Positions 24,327 through 32,223 of a DNA stretch of 38,224 nt are shown here, in pieces; positions within the stretch are counted from its first letter, which is position 1, and every line of letters begins with the position of its first letter. The notes beneath the pieces are model-generated. The model worked only from the letters and a program-made list of their open reading frames with translations. It was not told the origin of the DNA and did not search any database. The stretch comes from Clostridiales bacterium (GTDB taxonomy: Bacteria; Bacillota; Clostridia; Christensenellales; Borkfalkiaceae): contig SVIJ01000009.1 of NCBI GenBank assembly GCA_015069565.1, positions 1 to 38,224 of the forward strand, in the 5' to 3' direction. Both the position numbers and the translations under genes were made by a program.

Positions 24327-26765
24327 ATGGATATGAAATCCGTTGAAAGCAAATGGCAAGCAAGATGGGAAAAAAGCAAACAGAACTGCTTTAACAAGAA
24401 GAACATCGACAAAAAACTGTACGTTTTGGAAATGTTCTCTTACCCTTCGGGCTCGAAATTACACGTAGGCCACTGGTACAACTACGGCCCTACCGACAGC
24501 TATGCGCGTTTTAAGAAGATGCAAGGCTATGAAGTGTTCCAGCCCATGGGCTTCGACGCATTCGGCTTGCCTGCGGAAAACTACGCAATTAAGACGGGCG
24601 TACACCCCAAAAAGTCCACGCAGGACAATATCGCAACCATGGAAGTTCAGCTCAAAAAGATGGGCGCTATGTTCGACTGGTCGGCGGAAATGATCACCTG
24701 CGAAGAAGACTACTACAAATGGACGCAATGGCTGTTTTTACAGCTCTACAAAAAAGGACTTGCTTATAGAAAGGAAGCCCTGATCAACTGGTGTCCTTCC
24801 TGCGAAACGGTGCTTGCAAACGAGCAGGTTATCGGCGGCGAATGCGAACGTTGCGGCTCGGTCGTTCTTCGCAAGAACATGACGCAATGGTTCTTCAAGA
24901 TCACCGACTACGCGGAAGAGCTTCTTTCCGACCTTGACACCATCGACTGGCCTGAAAAGACCAAGCTCATGCAAAAGAACTGGATCGGCAAATCGACGGG
25001 CTGCGAAATCTATTTTGAATGCGAAACGGGGGATACGATTACGGTATTCACCACCCGCCCCGATACGGTATTCGGCGTAAACTACGTCGTTCTCGCGCCC
25101 GAGCATCCCTTGGTAGAAAAGCTCAAAGCGGCGCATCCTGAAAACGCGGACGCGATCGACGCTTACGTACAATATGCGGCGGAAGCGAACGACATCGATC
25201 GTCTTTCGACGGCAAGAGAAAAGACGGGCGTCTTCACGGGCGCTTACGCAACCCACCCCTTGACGGGCAAGAAAGTTCCCATCTACCTTGCGGACTACGT
25301 TTTGTATTCCTACGGTACGGGCGCGGTTATGGCGGTTGCGGCGCACGACGAACGCGACTACGCGTTTGCCACCAAATACAACCTGCCCATCACGCAGGTT
25401 ATCCAAAAGCGCGGCGGCGAAACCAAGCTCCCCTTCTGCGAAGACGGCATTTTGGTGAACAGCGGCGAGTTTGACGGTCTTTGCGGCGAAGAAGCACGCG
25501 ATGCAATCGCGCTGCATCTTTCCAAGATCGGCAAGGGCGGCAAGAAGGTCAACTACCGTTTGCGTGACTGGTCGGTATCCCGTCAACGCTACTGGGGCGC
25601 ACCCATCCCGATGATCCATTGCGACAAGTGCGGCGTTGTGCCTGTCCCCGAAAAGGATTTGCCCGTGCGCTTGCCCGAAGACGTGGAATTTCGTCCCAAC
25701 GGCAAATCCCCCTTGGCGTCGCATGAAGGCTTTATGAACTGCACCTGCCCCGCTTGCGGCGGCAAGGCGCACCGTGATCCCGACACCTTGGATACCTTCG
25801 TTTGTTCGAGCTGGTACTTCCTTCGTTATCCCGAAGCAAACAACCACAAGGCGGCGTTCACCAAGGAAGTTGCGGACAAGATGCTCCCTGTAGACGTTTA
25901 CGTAGGCGGCAGCGAACACGCTTGTATGCACCTTTTGTACGCGCGTTTCATCACGAAGGCGCTTCGCGATATGGGCTATATCAGCTTCGGCGAGCCGTTC
26001 AAGCGTCTTGTACACCAAGGCATTATCTTAGGCCCCGACGGAAACCGTATGTCCAAGAGCAAGGGCAACGTCGTTTCCCCCGATAAATATATCGAAGAAT
26101 ACGGCTCGGATATCTTCCGTATGTATTTGATGTTCGGTTTCAGCTACACCGAAGGCGGACCTTGGAACGACGACGGCATCAAGTCGATTGCACGTTTCTT
26201 GGATAGAATCGAACGCTTGGTTGTCAAGGCTTTGGAAATGAAGTCGAACAAGAATACCGCGATGAACGCGGCGGAAAAGGAACTCGACTACGTAAAGAAC
26301 AACGCCATCAAGTGCATTGTCCGCGACGTAGAAATGTTCTCCTTCAACACGTCGATTGCAAGAATTATGGAATACGTCAACGCGCTCCAAAAATACGACG
26401 CAGACGTACAGGAAAAGAACTACGCGTTCTATACCGATTCCGTGCTTGATCTCATCAAGATGATTGCTCCCTTCACGCCCCACTTTGCGGAAGAGCTTTG
26501 GGAAATCATGGGCGAAAAGGGCTCGGTTTTGGAAGAAGCGTACCCCGAAGTGAACGAAGCGGCGCTTGTAAAGGCGGAAGTAGAATACGCCGTGCAGGTG
26601 AACAGCAAAATCAAGGCGAAGATGATGATTGCGGAAAACCTTTCCGACGAAGAAATTCAGGCGCAAGTTGCATCGCATCCCGACGTTGCGCCCCTGCTCG
26701 TTGGCAAGAGCGTGAAAAAGTGCATTATCGTCAAGGGCAGACTGGTCAACCTTATCGTCGGCTAA
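24327..26765 (+). CDS. leuS: Leucyl-tRNA synthetase
   Basis: The protein has 812 residues. The class I motifs are HVGH (46-49, HIGH box) and RMSKS (574-578, KMSKS box). A Cys-containing zinc segment ([12 protein letters not shown] with CERCG), the CP1 editing domain ([10 protein letters not shown]) and [15 protein letters not shown] are present. It attaches leucine to tRNA-Leu and edits mischarged tRNA. The start is the ATG at 24327; the ribosome binding site is weak (AGGACAGG 8-14 nt upstream) and the ATG at 24333 is an alternative. It is monocistronic, with its own promoter and terminator, and is one of the few plus-strand genes. Confidence 0.98.
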   Translation: MDMKSVESKWQARWEKSKQNCFNKKNIDKKLYVLEMFSYPSGSKLHVGHWYNYGPTDSYARFKKMQGYEVFQPMGFDAFGLPAENYAIKTGVHPKKSTQDNIATMEVQLKKMGAMFDWSAEMITCEEDYYKWTQWLFLQLYKKGLAYRKEALINWCPSCETVLANEQVIGGECERCGSVVLRKNMTQWFFKITDYAEELLSDLDTIDWPEKTKLMQKNWIGKSTGCEIYFECETGDTITVFTTRPDTVFGVNYVVLAPEHPLVEKLKAAHPENADAIDAYVQYAAEANDIDRLSTAREKTGVFTGAYATHPLTGKKVPIYLADYVLYSYGTGAVMAVAAHDERDYAFATKYNLPITQVIQKRGGETKLPFCEDGILVNSGEFDGLCGEEARDAIALHLSKIGKGGKKVNYRLRDWSVSRQRYWGAPIPMIHCDKCGVVPVPEKDLPVRLPEDVEFRPNGKSPLASHEGFMNCTCPACGGKAHRDPDTLDTFVCSSWYFLRYPEANNHKAAFTKEVADKMLPVDVYVGGSEHACMHLLYARFITKALRDMGYISFGEPFKRLVHQGIILGPDGNRMSKSKGNVVSPDKYIEEYGSDIFRMYLMFGFSYTEGGPWNDDGIKSIARFLDRIERLVVKALEMKSNKNTAMNAAEKELDYVKNNAIKCIVRDVEMFSFNTSIARIMEYVNALQKYDADVQEKNYAFYTDSVLDLIKMIAPFTPHFAEELWEIMGEKGSVLEEAYPEVNEAALVKAEVEYAVQVNSKIKAKMMIAENLSDEEIQAQVASHPDVAPLLVGKSVKKCIIVKGRLVNLIVG

Positions 26766-26794
26766 TCCCCCTTGCCCACCCATCGCTCCCCCCT

Positions 26795-26886
26795 GTCATT
26801 CTGAGCGGAGCGGTAGCGCAGTCGAAGAATCCCTTCCTGCCACCTTGGAACGCCCCTTTTGTCATTCTGAGCGCAGTCGAAGAATC
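26795..26886. repeat. Two direct copies of an intergenic GTCATTCTGAGCG...CAGTCGAAGAATC element
   Basis: Copy 1 is 26795-26831 (37 nt, with an 11-nt internal GC-rich insertion). Copy 2 is 26861-26886 (26 nt). Their ends GTCATTCTGAGCG and CAGTCGAAGAATC are identical. Elements of this type are common between genes in gut bacterial genomes; I know of no proven function. They lie between the leuS stop and its terminator, so they would be transcribed as the leuS 3' UTR. Confidence 0.8.
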
Positions 26887-26900
26887 TCTTACAACAACCA

Positions 26901-26937
26901 AAAAACCGTTGGGCAAAACACCCAACGGTTTTTCTTT
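26901..26937 (+). terminator. Intrinsic terminator of leuS
   Basis: A 13-bp stem (26901-26913 with 26921-26933; CCGTTGGG core) has a 7-nt loop and is followed by TTTTTCTTTT on the plus strand. The A-run on the left arm makes it partly bidirectional, so it could also stop the radical SAM operon. Confidence 0.88.
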
Positions 26938-26994
26938 TCGTAAAATCCTCAAAGTGATATATCGTATTTCAACAATGTTCTCGCTTCAAAAAAA

Positions 26995-28092
26995 TCAATC
27001 ATTATATCCCAATACTTTTTGAACGCCAATTATCCAAGCCTTTTCCTGTTCTTCGTTCTCAAACTTAAACTCTCCAAGTTCCCACAGCTTTGCTTGAAAC
27101 TCCGCATTGATTCTAAACACGATCTTATACATTTCGCAATACGGTTTGTCTACTTTATATATATCGCCATTTTTTGAAAAGTTTGCTCCAAAACAAAAAT
27201 GGCAAATTCTTTTATATATACATTCCTTGCAATCGTGTTCCACTCGGCTCATATCCATAAACTCTTTTGGAATATCAACTTCATCGAACTGTTGACTTCT
27301 CTCTTTTACAGATGTGGGCATAAACAAATGGCATGGATACTCTTTCCCATCCACGTCATACAAATGTAAATAATGCTTCGAGCCACAATACGTTCTAAAA
27401 ACGCCGTCATCGCTTCCAAGCAAATACAACGGCTCCATCAAAAAACGGCAATCTGCTTTTACTTCTTTATGCTCAATATACCAGTCTTTCAATAGATTCA
27501 ACTGTTGCTCTAAGATTTTTCCATCTTCTTCCAAATCCCACTCTACGCCATAAGCAAGATTAGAATCTATTTTATTGAACCCCAAAGAAATCAAATGGGT
27601 TATACTATCAAATAAGTATCTCAACCCGAATTTGGAAACAGTCATTTTTACGCCTTGATTTGGATAGGTCTTCGCAAAAAACGCATAGTCAACATCATCA
27701 TATGAATTACTTCTATCATGATCTTGCACCAATTTAATCCCATCCATACTAAGCCCGCAAACAATCCGATCTGTATGCGCCCTCAGCCACGCTTTCATTT
27801 CATCCGTTAAGCGTGTTCCGTTCGTCGTAATAAAAACGCTCCACGGTAAGTCAATTTGCAATGAACATAAATAATCAAATATTGATACTATTGCAGGAAA
27901 CTCCATAAACGGCTCACCGCCAAATAAGTCAAAGATAAACTCATCGTACCCTTCCGTTTCTTTGATTTCCTTATCAATGATCTGCTTTGCTAAATTTAAA
28001 TCAAGGGAAGCCGTAGACTTCCCTTCTTCATAACAATATTTACACCGCAAATTGCATTTATTGGTCAATACTAATGTTATTGTTTTGAACAT
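26995..28092 (-). CDS. Radical SAM/SPASM peptide maturase
   Basis: The protein has 365 residues. The radical SAM cluster motif is CNLRCKYC (Cys13, Cys17, Cys20), with FGGEP at 57-61. A C-terminal SPASM domain carries seven cysteines (236, 254, 288, 291, 297, 300, 319): C-x13-G-x4-C followed by C-x2-C-x5-C-x2-C-x18-C, enough for two auxiliary [4Fe-4S] clusters. Such enzymes install thioether or carbon-carbon crosslinks in ribosomal peptides, or modify sulfatases. Its ATG lies 3 nt after the stop of a Cys-rich 59-residue peptide gene, which makes that peptide the likely substrate. No separate RiPP recognition domain is obvious; the protein begins directly with the SAM barrel. AT-rich codons set it apart from the neighbours, suggesting transfer. 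Confidence 0.93.
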   Translation of the reverse strand: MFKTITLVLTNKCNLRCKYCYEEGKSTASLDLNLAKQIIDKEIKETEGYDEFIFDLFGGEPFMEFPAIVSIFDYLCSLQIDLPWSVFITTNGTRLTDEMKAWLRAHTDRIVCGLSMDGIKLVQDHDRSNSYDDVDYAFFAKTYPNQGVKMTVSKFGLRYLFDSITHLISLGFNKIDSNLAYGVEWDLEEDGKILEQQLNLLKDWYIEHKEVKADCRFLMEPLYLLGSDDGVFRTYCGSKHYLHLYDVDGKEYPCHLFMPTSVKERSQQFDEVDIPKEFMDMSRVEHDCKECIYKRICHFCFGANFSKNGDIYKVDKPYCEMYKIVFRINAEFQAKLWELGEFKFENEEQEKAWIIGVQKVLGYND

Positions 28093-28095
28093 AGC

Positions 28096-28275
28096 TTACC
28101 TACGCGGACAGGGAGAATAACTGGCGCATCCACCGCCACATCCCCTGCAACCGCTACAAGACGCGGCACATCCAGAAACACATATACCCATGATCATATT
28201 CGATGTGTTCACCGTTGCTGGAATCATTTTAAGCTCTTGCAATCTAATCATCAATTTTTCTTTTAATGTTCTCAT
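28096..28275 (-). CDS. Cys-rich RiPP precursor peptide candidate (59 aa, seven Cys)
   Basis: The ATG at 28275 follows GGAG by 9 nt; the stop is at 28096-28098. Residues 1-30 form a charged, Cys-free leader starting MRTLKEKLMIRLQELK. Residues 31-59 form a Gly/Ser/Cys-rich core with Cys at 32, 36, 40, 43, 46, 50 and 56 (spacings 3, 3, 2, 2, 3, 5), ending PCPRR. All cysteines are in the C-terminal half, as in sactipeptide, ranthipeptide and other radical SAM-modified precursors. It is the first gene of a two-gene operon with the SPASM maturase and has its own strong promoter. It does not match the SCIFF spacing I know, and I cannot assign it to a named family. No protease or exporter gene is next to it. 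Confidence 0.82.
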   Translation of the reverse strand: MRTLKEKLMIRLQELKMIPATVNTSNMIMGICVSGCAASCSGCRGCGGGCASYSPCPRR

Positions 28276-28308
28276 ACAAATATACTCCGTATAATATTTT
28301 GTATTTTA

Positions 28309-28350
28309 ACTATACTCTTATTATTGTAAGATGTCAAGTATTTTTCTTAC
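28309..28350 (-). promoter_or_regulatory. Promoter of the peptide-maturase operon with a candidate operator
   Basis: On the minus strand TTGACA (28332-28337), a 17-nt spacer and TATAGT (28309-28314). An inverted repeat GTAAGA-N13-TCTTAC (28326-28331 and 28345-28350) straddles the -35. A second one, AAGTAT-N18-ATACTT (28336-28341 and 28360-28365), reaches toward the XRE start. Both suit binding by the divergent XRE protein; that is inference. Confidence 0.7.
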
Positions 28351-28370
28351 TTTTGTGAGATACTTTTTAT

Positions 28371-28577
28371 ATGGAAAACATTTTTGGCGAACGATTAAAA
28401 GAACTACGACTAGAAAAAGGAATCGGGCAAATAGATTTAGCAAAGAAAATTCACGTCAGTAAAGGTATTATCAGTCTTTGGGAAAACGGTTTTCGTGAAC
28501 TAAAATTATCCAATTTAATTTCCTTAGCTTTATCTTCAGGTGTTTCTATTGACTATTTGGCAGGATTAGAAGATTGA
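28371..28577 (+). CDS. XRE-family helix-turn-helix regulator
   Basis: The protein has 68 residues and is almost entirely one Cro/C1-type HTH_3 domain (about 7-63): RLKELRLEKGIGQIDLAKKI, then VSKGIISLWENG, ending in the typical VSIDYLAGLED. It is divergent from the peptide-maturase operon, with 95 nt between the starts. It is therefore the likely local regulator, and probably autoregulated. The Shine-Dalgarno sequence is weak (GTGAG about 11 nt upstream). It shares the AT-rich composition of the cassette. Confidence 0.9.
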   Translation: MENIFGERLKELRLEKGIGQIDLAKKIHVSKGIISLWENGFRELKLSNLISLALSSGVSIDYLAGLED

Positions 28578-28591
28578 AACTTGCTTTATAT

Positions 28592-28630
28592 AAAAAACAA
28601 GCCTTCCTTGTATAAGAAAGACTTGTTTTT
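28592..28630. terminator. Bidirectional terminator between xre and mrp
   Basis: An imperfect long stem has arms AAAACAAG...CTT and AAG...CTTGTTTT with a GTAT loop and C-A mismatches. It has T-rich sequence on both outer sides and lies between two convergent gene ends. Confidence 0.65.
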
Positions 28631-28634
28631 CTTT

Positions 28635-29489
28635 TTATTCTTCTTTGAAATCGGTCTTCGGCTGGCTTGCGCGCTCAATAATGTCGAAAACTTCCGCAAG
28701 CGCGTCCGTTTCATAGTCTTCAATACGACCTGCGTCCGCAAGCTTCGTGATATTGCCATCCAAAGGCAACCGCGCCGTCGAAGGCACGATATATTCCTTG
28801 GCAAGCGCCTTTACCTTGCTCTCCCCAAACACTTCGATCTTCTTGCCGCAATCGGGGCAGGTAAGATAGCTCATATTCTCAACGATGCCAAGCACGGGTA
28901 CGTTCATCATATTCGCCATATTCACCGCCTTTTCGACGATCATTTTCACCAAATCCTGCGGCGTTGTGACGATCACGATCCCAGCCAAGGGAATGCTTTG
29001 GAATACGGACAGGGGCACGTCACCCGTTCCAGGGGGCATATCAATGAACAAAAGATCAAGGTCCTTCCAAATCACGTCCGTCCAAAACTGCATCACCGTG
29101 CCTGCAATTACAGGTCCACGCCAAACGACGGGCATCGTTTCTTCTTCGAGCAACAGGTTCATGCTCATCAGCTGCATACCCGACGGCGTAAGCACTGTAT
29201 CAATGCCAGCGCTGCTGCCCGTTGCGTGCTCGCTAATCCCGAACATCTTGGGGATGGACGGACCCGTCACGTCCGCGTCCATAATCCCGACCGACTTGCC
29301 CTGCTTTGCCGCATACGACGCCAGTAGCGCCGTCGTCATCGACTTGCCTACGCCCCCTTTTCCGCTGACGACGCCGATCACCTTTTTAATCGACGAATCC
29401 TTGTGGGGGGCTTTTATCATACTCTCTTTCTTCCTCGACGAACAGTTCGACGAGCAAGAAGAACAATCGTGCGTACAATTTTCACTCAT
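28635..29489 (-). CDS. mrp: Mrp/NBP35-family P-loop ATPase, iron-sulfur cluster carrier
   Basis: The start at 29489 (MSENCTHDC) gives 284 residues; AAGGAG lies 10 nt upstream, and the longer frame adds 37 poor residues. The N-terminus has a Cys cluster (5, 9, 12, 16). The deviant Walker A is GKGGVGKS (43-50). DADVTGPSIPKMFG and FIDMPPGTGD follow, and a CPDCG motif lies in the C-terminal third. The family carries and inserts [4Fe-4S] clusters using ATP. It is monocistronic with its own promoter, back to back with the SRP RNA gene. Confidence 0.95.
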   Translation of the reverse strand: MSENCTHDCSSCSSNCSSRKKESMIKAPHKDSSIKKVIGVVSGKGGVGKSMTTALLASYAAKQGKSVGIMDADVTGPSIPKMFGISEHATGSSAGIDTVLTPSGMQLMSMNLLLEEETMPVVWRGPVIAGTVMQFWTDVIWKDLDLLFIDMPPGTGDVPLSVFQSIPLAGIVIVTTPQDLVKMIVEKAVNMANMMNVPVLGIVENMSYLTCPDCGKKIEVFGESKVKALAKEYIVPSTARLPLDGNITKLADAGRIEDYETDALAEVFDIIERASQPKTDFKEE

Positions 29490-29526
29490 AATTTTCAATC
29501 TCCTTTTTGAATTATGCAACGGGATT

Positions 29527-29555
29527 AGTATACCCCTTTTTTTCTTCTTTGTCAA
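29527..29555 (-). promoter_or_regulatory. Promoter of mrp
   Basis: On the minus strand TTGACA (29550-29555), a 17-nt spacer and TATACT (29527-29532). Confidence 0.85.
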
Positions 29556-29606
29556 CGTTTTCGACGAAAAGAGCAAAAATAGCGGATAATTTTCACACAA
29601 AAACGG

Positions 29607-29635
29607 TTGCGTTTCAATGGGAAATGTTGTATAAT
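29607..29635 (+). promoter_or_regulatory. Promoter of the SRP RNA gene
   Basis: TTGCGT (29607-29612), a 17-nt spacer and a perfect TATAAT (29630-29635). The inferred start at about 29641 matches the 5' end of the RNA fold. Confidence 0.85.
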
Positions 29636-29640
29636 GAATA

Positions 29641-29912
29641 GGCTGCGCGTAGGCGGGGAGTTAGCGGCACCCTGTACCCGAAATCCGCTATATCGGGGCT
29701 GAACGCCTTTCTCGGCATCGGCTATGGAAGGTTGCGCGTCGTAAGGAACGTTGATAACAAGGTCTTATGCAACGTGATACCGTGAACCGTGTCAGGACAG
29801 GAATGTAGCAGCACTAAGCGGACCATCGCGTGTGCCATAAGGTAGCTTTGAGGGAGTCACCTGCGGCGTTTCCACTTCGGTGGTCTATGACAAAAAAGGC
29901 TCGCGCAGTTTT
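29641..29912 (+). ncRNA. ffs: Signal recognition particle RNA, large bacterial (Bacillus) type with Alu domain
   Basis: The transcript is about 272 nt. The 5' Alu-domain sequence GCGGGGAGTTAGCGGCACCC and the following CTGTACC...ATCCGCT closely follow B. subtilis scRNA. The S-domain helix 8 reads GTCAGG-ACA-GGAA-TGT-AGCAGC, with a GGAA tetraloop and both conserved internal loops for Ffh binding. The 5' end CTGCGCG pairs with CGCGCAG at 29902-29908, followed by six T. It binds Ffh to target nascent membrane and secreted proteins. Confidence 0.95.
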
Positions 29913-29920
29913 TTATTGCA

Positions 29921-29949
29921 AAAAAGGAACGGTTCTTCCGTTCCTTTTT
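29921..29949. terminator. Bidirectional terminator between SRP RNA and dinB
   Basis: A perfect 12-bp stem, AAAAAGGAACGG with CCGTTCCTTTTT (29921-29932 and 29938-29949), has a 5-nt loop and T-runs on both strands. It serves the plus-strand SRP RNA as a second stop and the minus-strand dinB transcript. Confidence 0.88.
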
Positions 29950-30013
29950 CTCATTTTTTACTGTTTTTTTCGCTGTTTTTTAGCGATTTTTTGCCCATTT
30001 TTTAGCGTTTTTT
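29945..30013. other. Seven T-tracts spaced about one helical turn apart (predicted curved DNA)
   Basis: T-runs of 5 to 7 occur at 29945-29949, 29954-29959, 29964-29970, 29976-29981, 29987-29992, 29998-30003 and 30008-30013. Their centres are 9.5 to 11.5 nt apart. Phased A/T tracts of this kind bend DNA. They lie between the dinB stop and the shared terminator, with AGCG-like spacers between several of them. Confidence 0.7.
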
Positions 30014-30022
30014 AAGCGAATT

Positions 30023-31252
30023 TTAGTCCTTCTTTCCGCGAATATCCAAGCCATTTACTTTCTCATCCGTCAGAACAATCCCACGCTGCAAGCTTGCATA
30101 ACCGTACTTTCCGCGAATGCTTTCCACCGCTTTTTCCGCGCGCTCACGCTTTTCGTAAGCATGATTTTCCCCTTCGATTGCATCCAAAATCGAGAGCTGT
30201 TCAATGTGCCGATCAAAGCCAGAAACGGTCACGCCGATCATACGCACGGACGCGCCGCGCGGATAATGCGCGCAAAATAATTCATACGCCGCGCGCGCGA
30301 TATCGGGACAATGGGTAGTTGGGGAAACCTTCTTTTGGCAGGTGATTTCTTCCAGCTTTTCATTCTTGACTACGATATGTACGGTGTTTGCCTTGCCCAC
30401 GTCCGCATCGCGAAGACGGCTCACCACGCTTTCGGAAAGGGCGTACAGCCACCGTTCAATCTCTTCACGCGAAGTGACGTCGTGCGGAAGGGTCATCGAG
30501 TTGCCGATGGACTTCACTTCTTCCTTTTCCGTATACGGTCTTACAGGCTCGTTTTCTTCGCCGCGAGCGCAAATCCAAAGCTGCCTGCCACGCTTGCCAA
30601 GCGCCTTTATTAGCAGCTCCACGTCCGCTCTTGCCACGTCGCCTATCGTATTCAACCCATACCTGCCCAGCACTTCCGCCGTAGATTTGCCCACATACAG
30701 CAAATCGGTGACAGGCAACGGATAGACGATTTTTTCATAGCTCTCTCTTGTCACCACCGATACCGCGTCGGGCTTTTTGAACTCGGAAGCAAGCTTTGCC
30801 GTCGTCTTGTTAAAGCTCACGCCGATGGATACGGTGACGCCAAGCTCTTCCTTGACCGCCGCGCGGATTTGCTCTGCAATCTCTACGCCGCTACCAAAAA
30901 GCTTGGTGGATGCGGTGACGTCCAAGGAACATTCGTCAATCGAAAGCTCTTCAATTACGTCGGTAAACCGCTCGTAGATACCGCGAACAAGCAACGAGTA
31001 TTTTTTATACTCGTGATGATGGGGCGCAACACGCAAGACCTGCGGACACTTCCGCAAAGCGGATGCAACCGTTTCCGCCGTTTTGATCCCGTATTTTTTC
31101 GCTTCTTCGCTCTTTGCCAAAACAATCCCCTTACGCTTCTTCGGATCGCCGCAAACGATAATCGGTTTTCCTTTGAGCGACGGGTTCAAGACCGTTTCCA
31201 CCGACGCGAAGAAATTATTCAAATCGGAATGCAAAATCACCCGTTCTCGCAT
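30023..31252 (-). CDS. dinB: Y-family DNA polymerase IV
   Basis: The protein has 409 residues. Y-family motifs are HSDLNNFFASVE (Asp10 metal ligand; Phe14/15 steric-gate region) and LSIDECSLDVT (Asp106, Glu107), where the usual Ala after DE is Cys. SIGVSFNKTTAKLASEFKKP and a little-finger domain with VKSIGNSMTLPHDV follow. It performs translesion synthesis. The C-terminus ends in LDIRGKKD and lacks a clear beta-clamp QLxLF motif, although QLSILD near residue 350 could serve. It lies 15 nt after the thioredoxin-reductase-like gene and is probably co-transcribed with it. Confidence 0.93.
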   Translation of the reverse strand: MRERVILHSDLNNFFASVETVLNPSLKGKPIIVCGDPKKRKGIVLAKSEEAKKYGIKTAETVASALRKCPQVLRVAPHHHEYKKYSLLVRGIYERFTDVIEELSIDECSLDVTASTKLFGSGVEIAEQIRAAVKEELGVTVSIGVSFNKTTAKLASEFKKPDAVSVVTRESYEKIVYPLPVTDLLYVGKSTAEVLGRYGLNTIGDVARADVELLIKALGKRGRQLWICARGEENEPVRPYTEKEEVKSIGNSMTLPHDVTSREEIERWLYALSESVVSRLRDADVGKANTVHIVVKNEKLEEITCQKKVSPTTHCPDIARAAYELFCAHYPRGASVRMIGVTVSGFDRHIEQLSILDAIEGENHAYEKRERAEKAVESIRGKYGYASLQRGIVLTDEKVNGLDIRGKKD

Positions 31253-31267
31253 ACCTGCCCCTACCTT

Positions 31268-32125
31268 TTACTCCTTTTTCGCCAAATATTCCACAACGGA
31301 ATGCGCCGCGACGTTCCCTTCGCCCGCCGCTTTTGTATATTGATACGGTCTGCCCGTACAATCCCCTGCGGCAAACAAACCGTCTAAATTCGTCTTGCAC
31401 GCGCGATCGACGACGACATGACCTTTTTCCACCTGCAAGCCGCCTACAAGCGCGGAGGGCGAAACGCTGTCCTTGAGCATAAACACCCCATCCACCGCAA
31501 GCGTTTGACCGCCCTTCAAGGTGATGGACGAAACCTTCAACCCCCCTTCGATTTTTTCAGGCATTTTCACGATTTTTTCTACGTTCTCAGCCGCAATAGC
31601 CACCCCTTTATACAAGGGTAAAAGGTAAACTTTTTTGGCAAGCCTCGCCAAATATTCCACTTCGTGCTCCGCTTCCTTCGTCGTGCAGAGCACCGCAATC
31701 GTCTTGTCCTTATACAGCATACCGTCGCAGGTAGCGCAATAGCTGACGCCACGCCCTAAATACGCTTCTTCCCCTGCAATCGGCTTGACCGTTTCCACGC
31801 CCGTAGCCAAAATCACCGTGCGGCTCTCGTAGGTGTTATCCCCTTCCGCCGTCACAAGGAATTTGCCCTTCATCGCGTACACGCCCGTCACTTTTTGCTC
31901 TATAACGTCAATTTCTTCCCTTGCAAGCTGACTTTTCAATGCGTCGCAAAAATCCGCCCCCGACACGGAATACAGCCCAGGATAATTAGAAACGGTATCC
32001 GCTTTTTCAATCTTTGCCGACAAGGATTTTTTGCCGAGCATAAGAAAACTCTTTCCGTTTGCCTTTAAGGTGAGCGCCGCAGAAATTCCTGCCAAGCCGC
32101 TACCGACGATAATACAATCCAGCAT
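31268..32125 (-). CDS. Thioredoxin-reductase-like flavoprotein lacking the NADPH-binding motif
   Basis: The protein has 285 residues. The FAD-binding VGSGLAGISAA (7-17), the redox-active CATCDG (Cys130, Cys133) and the C-terminal LFAAGDCTG are intact. The place of the NADPH motif GGGxxA reads IAVLCTTKEAEHEVEYLA, and the HRR/R phosphate-binding residues are also absent (VYLLPLYKGVA). This matches pyridine-nucleotide-independent thioredoxin reductases such as the clostridial ferredoxin-dependent flavin type (FFTR), so ferredoxin is the likely reductant. No thioredoxin gene adjoins it. It has its own promoter at 32145-32173 with AAGGAG before the ATG, and dinB follows. Confidence 0.88.
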   Translation of the reverse strand: MLDCIIVGSGLAGISAALTLKANGKSFLMLGKKSLSAKIEKADTVSNYPGLYSVSGADFCDALKSQLAREEIDVIEQKVTGVYAMKGKFLVTAEGDNTYESRTVILATGVETVKPIAGEEAYLGRGVSYCATCDGMLYKDKTIAVLCTTKEAEHEVEYLARLAKKVYLLPLYKGVAIAAENVEKIVKMPEKIEGGLKVSSITLKGGQTLAVDGVFMLKDSVSPSALVGGLQVEKGHVVVDRACKTNLDGLFAAGDCTGRPYQYTKAAGEGNVAAHSVVEYLAKKE

Positions 32126-32144
32126 ACTTTTTCTCCTTTTTTAC

Positions 32145-32173
32145 AGTATAGCACAATCGGATAAAAAAATCAA
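32145..32173 (-). promoter_or_regulatory. Promoter of the flavoprotein-dinB unit
   Basis: On the minus strand TTGATT (32168-32173), a 17-nt spacer and TATACT (32145-32150). No LexA box was recognised near it. Confidence 0.78.
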
Positions 32174-32183
32174 CACCCAAAAG

Positions 32184-32208
32184 AAAAAACGCGCGGCTTC
32201 GCGCGTTT
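32184..32208 (-). terminator. Intrinsic terminator of the arginine operon
   Basis: A 9-bp GC-rich stem, AAACGCGCG with CGCGCGTTT (32187-32195 with 32200-32208), has a 4-nt loop and is followed on the minus strand by a T-run. It lies 15 nt after argF. Confidence 0.88.
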
Positions 32209-32223
32209 CCTTATTTTTCAAAG

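Noticed and set aside
24738-26018. 426-codon minus-strand open frame
   Set aside because: Antisense to leuS; no motif, no start signals.
28096-28577. Toxin-antitoxin pair (Cys-rich peptide plus XRE)
   Set aside because: The genes are divergent with separate promoters, and the peptide is coupled to a SPASM maturase, which fits a RiPP better.
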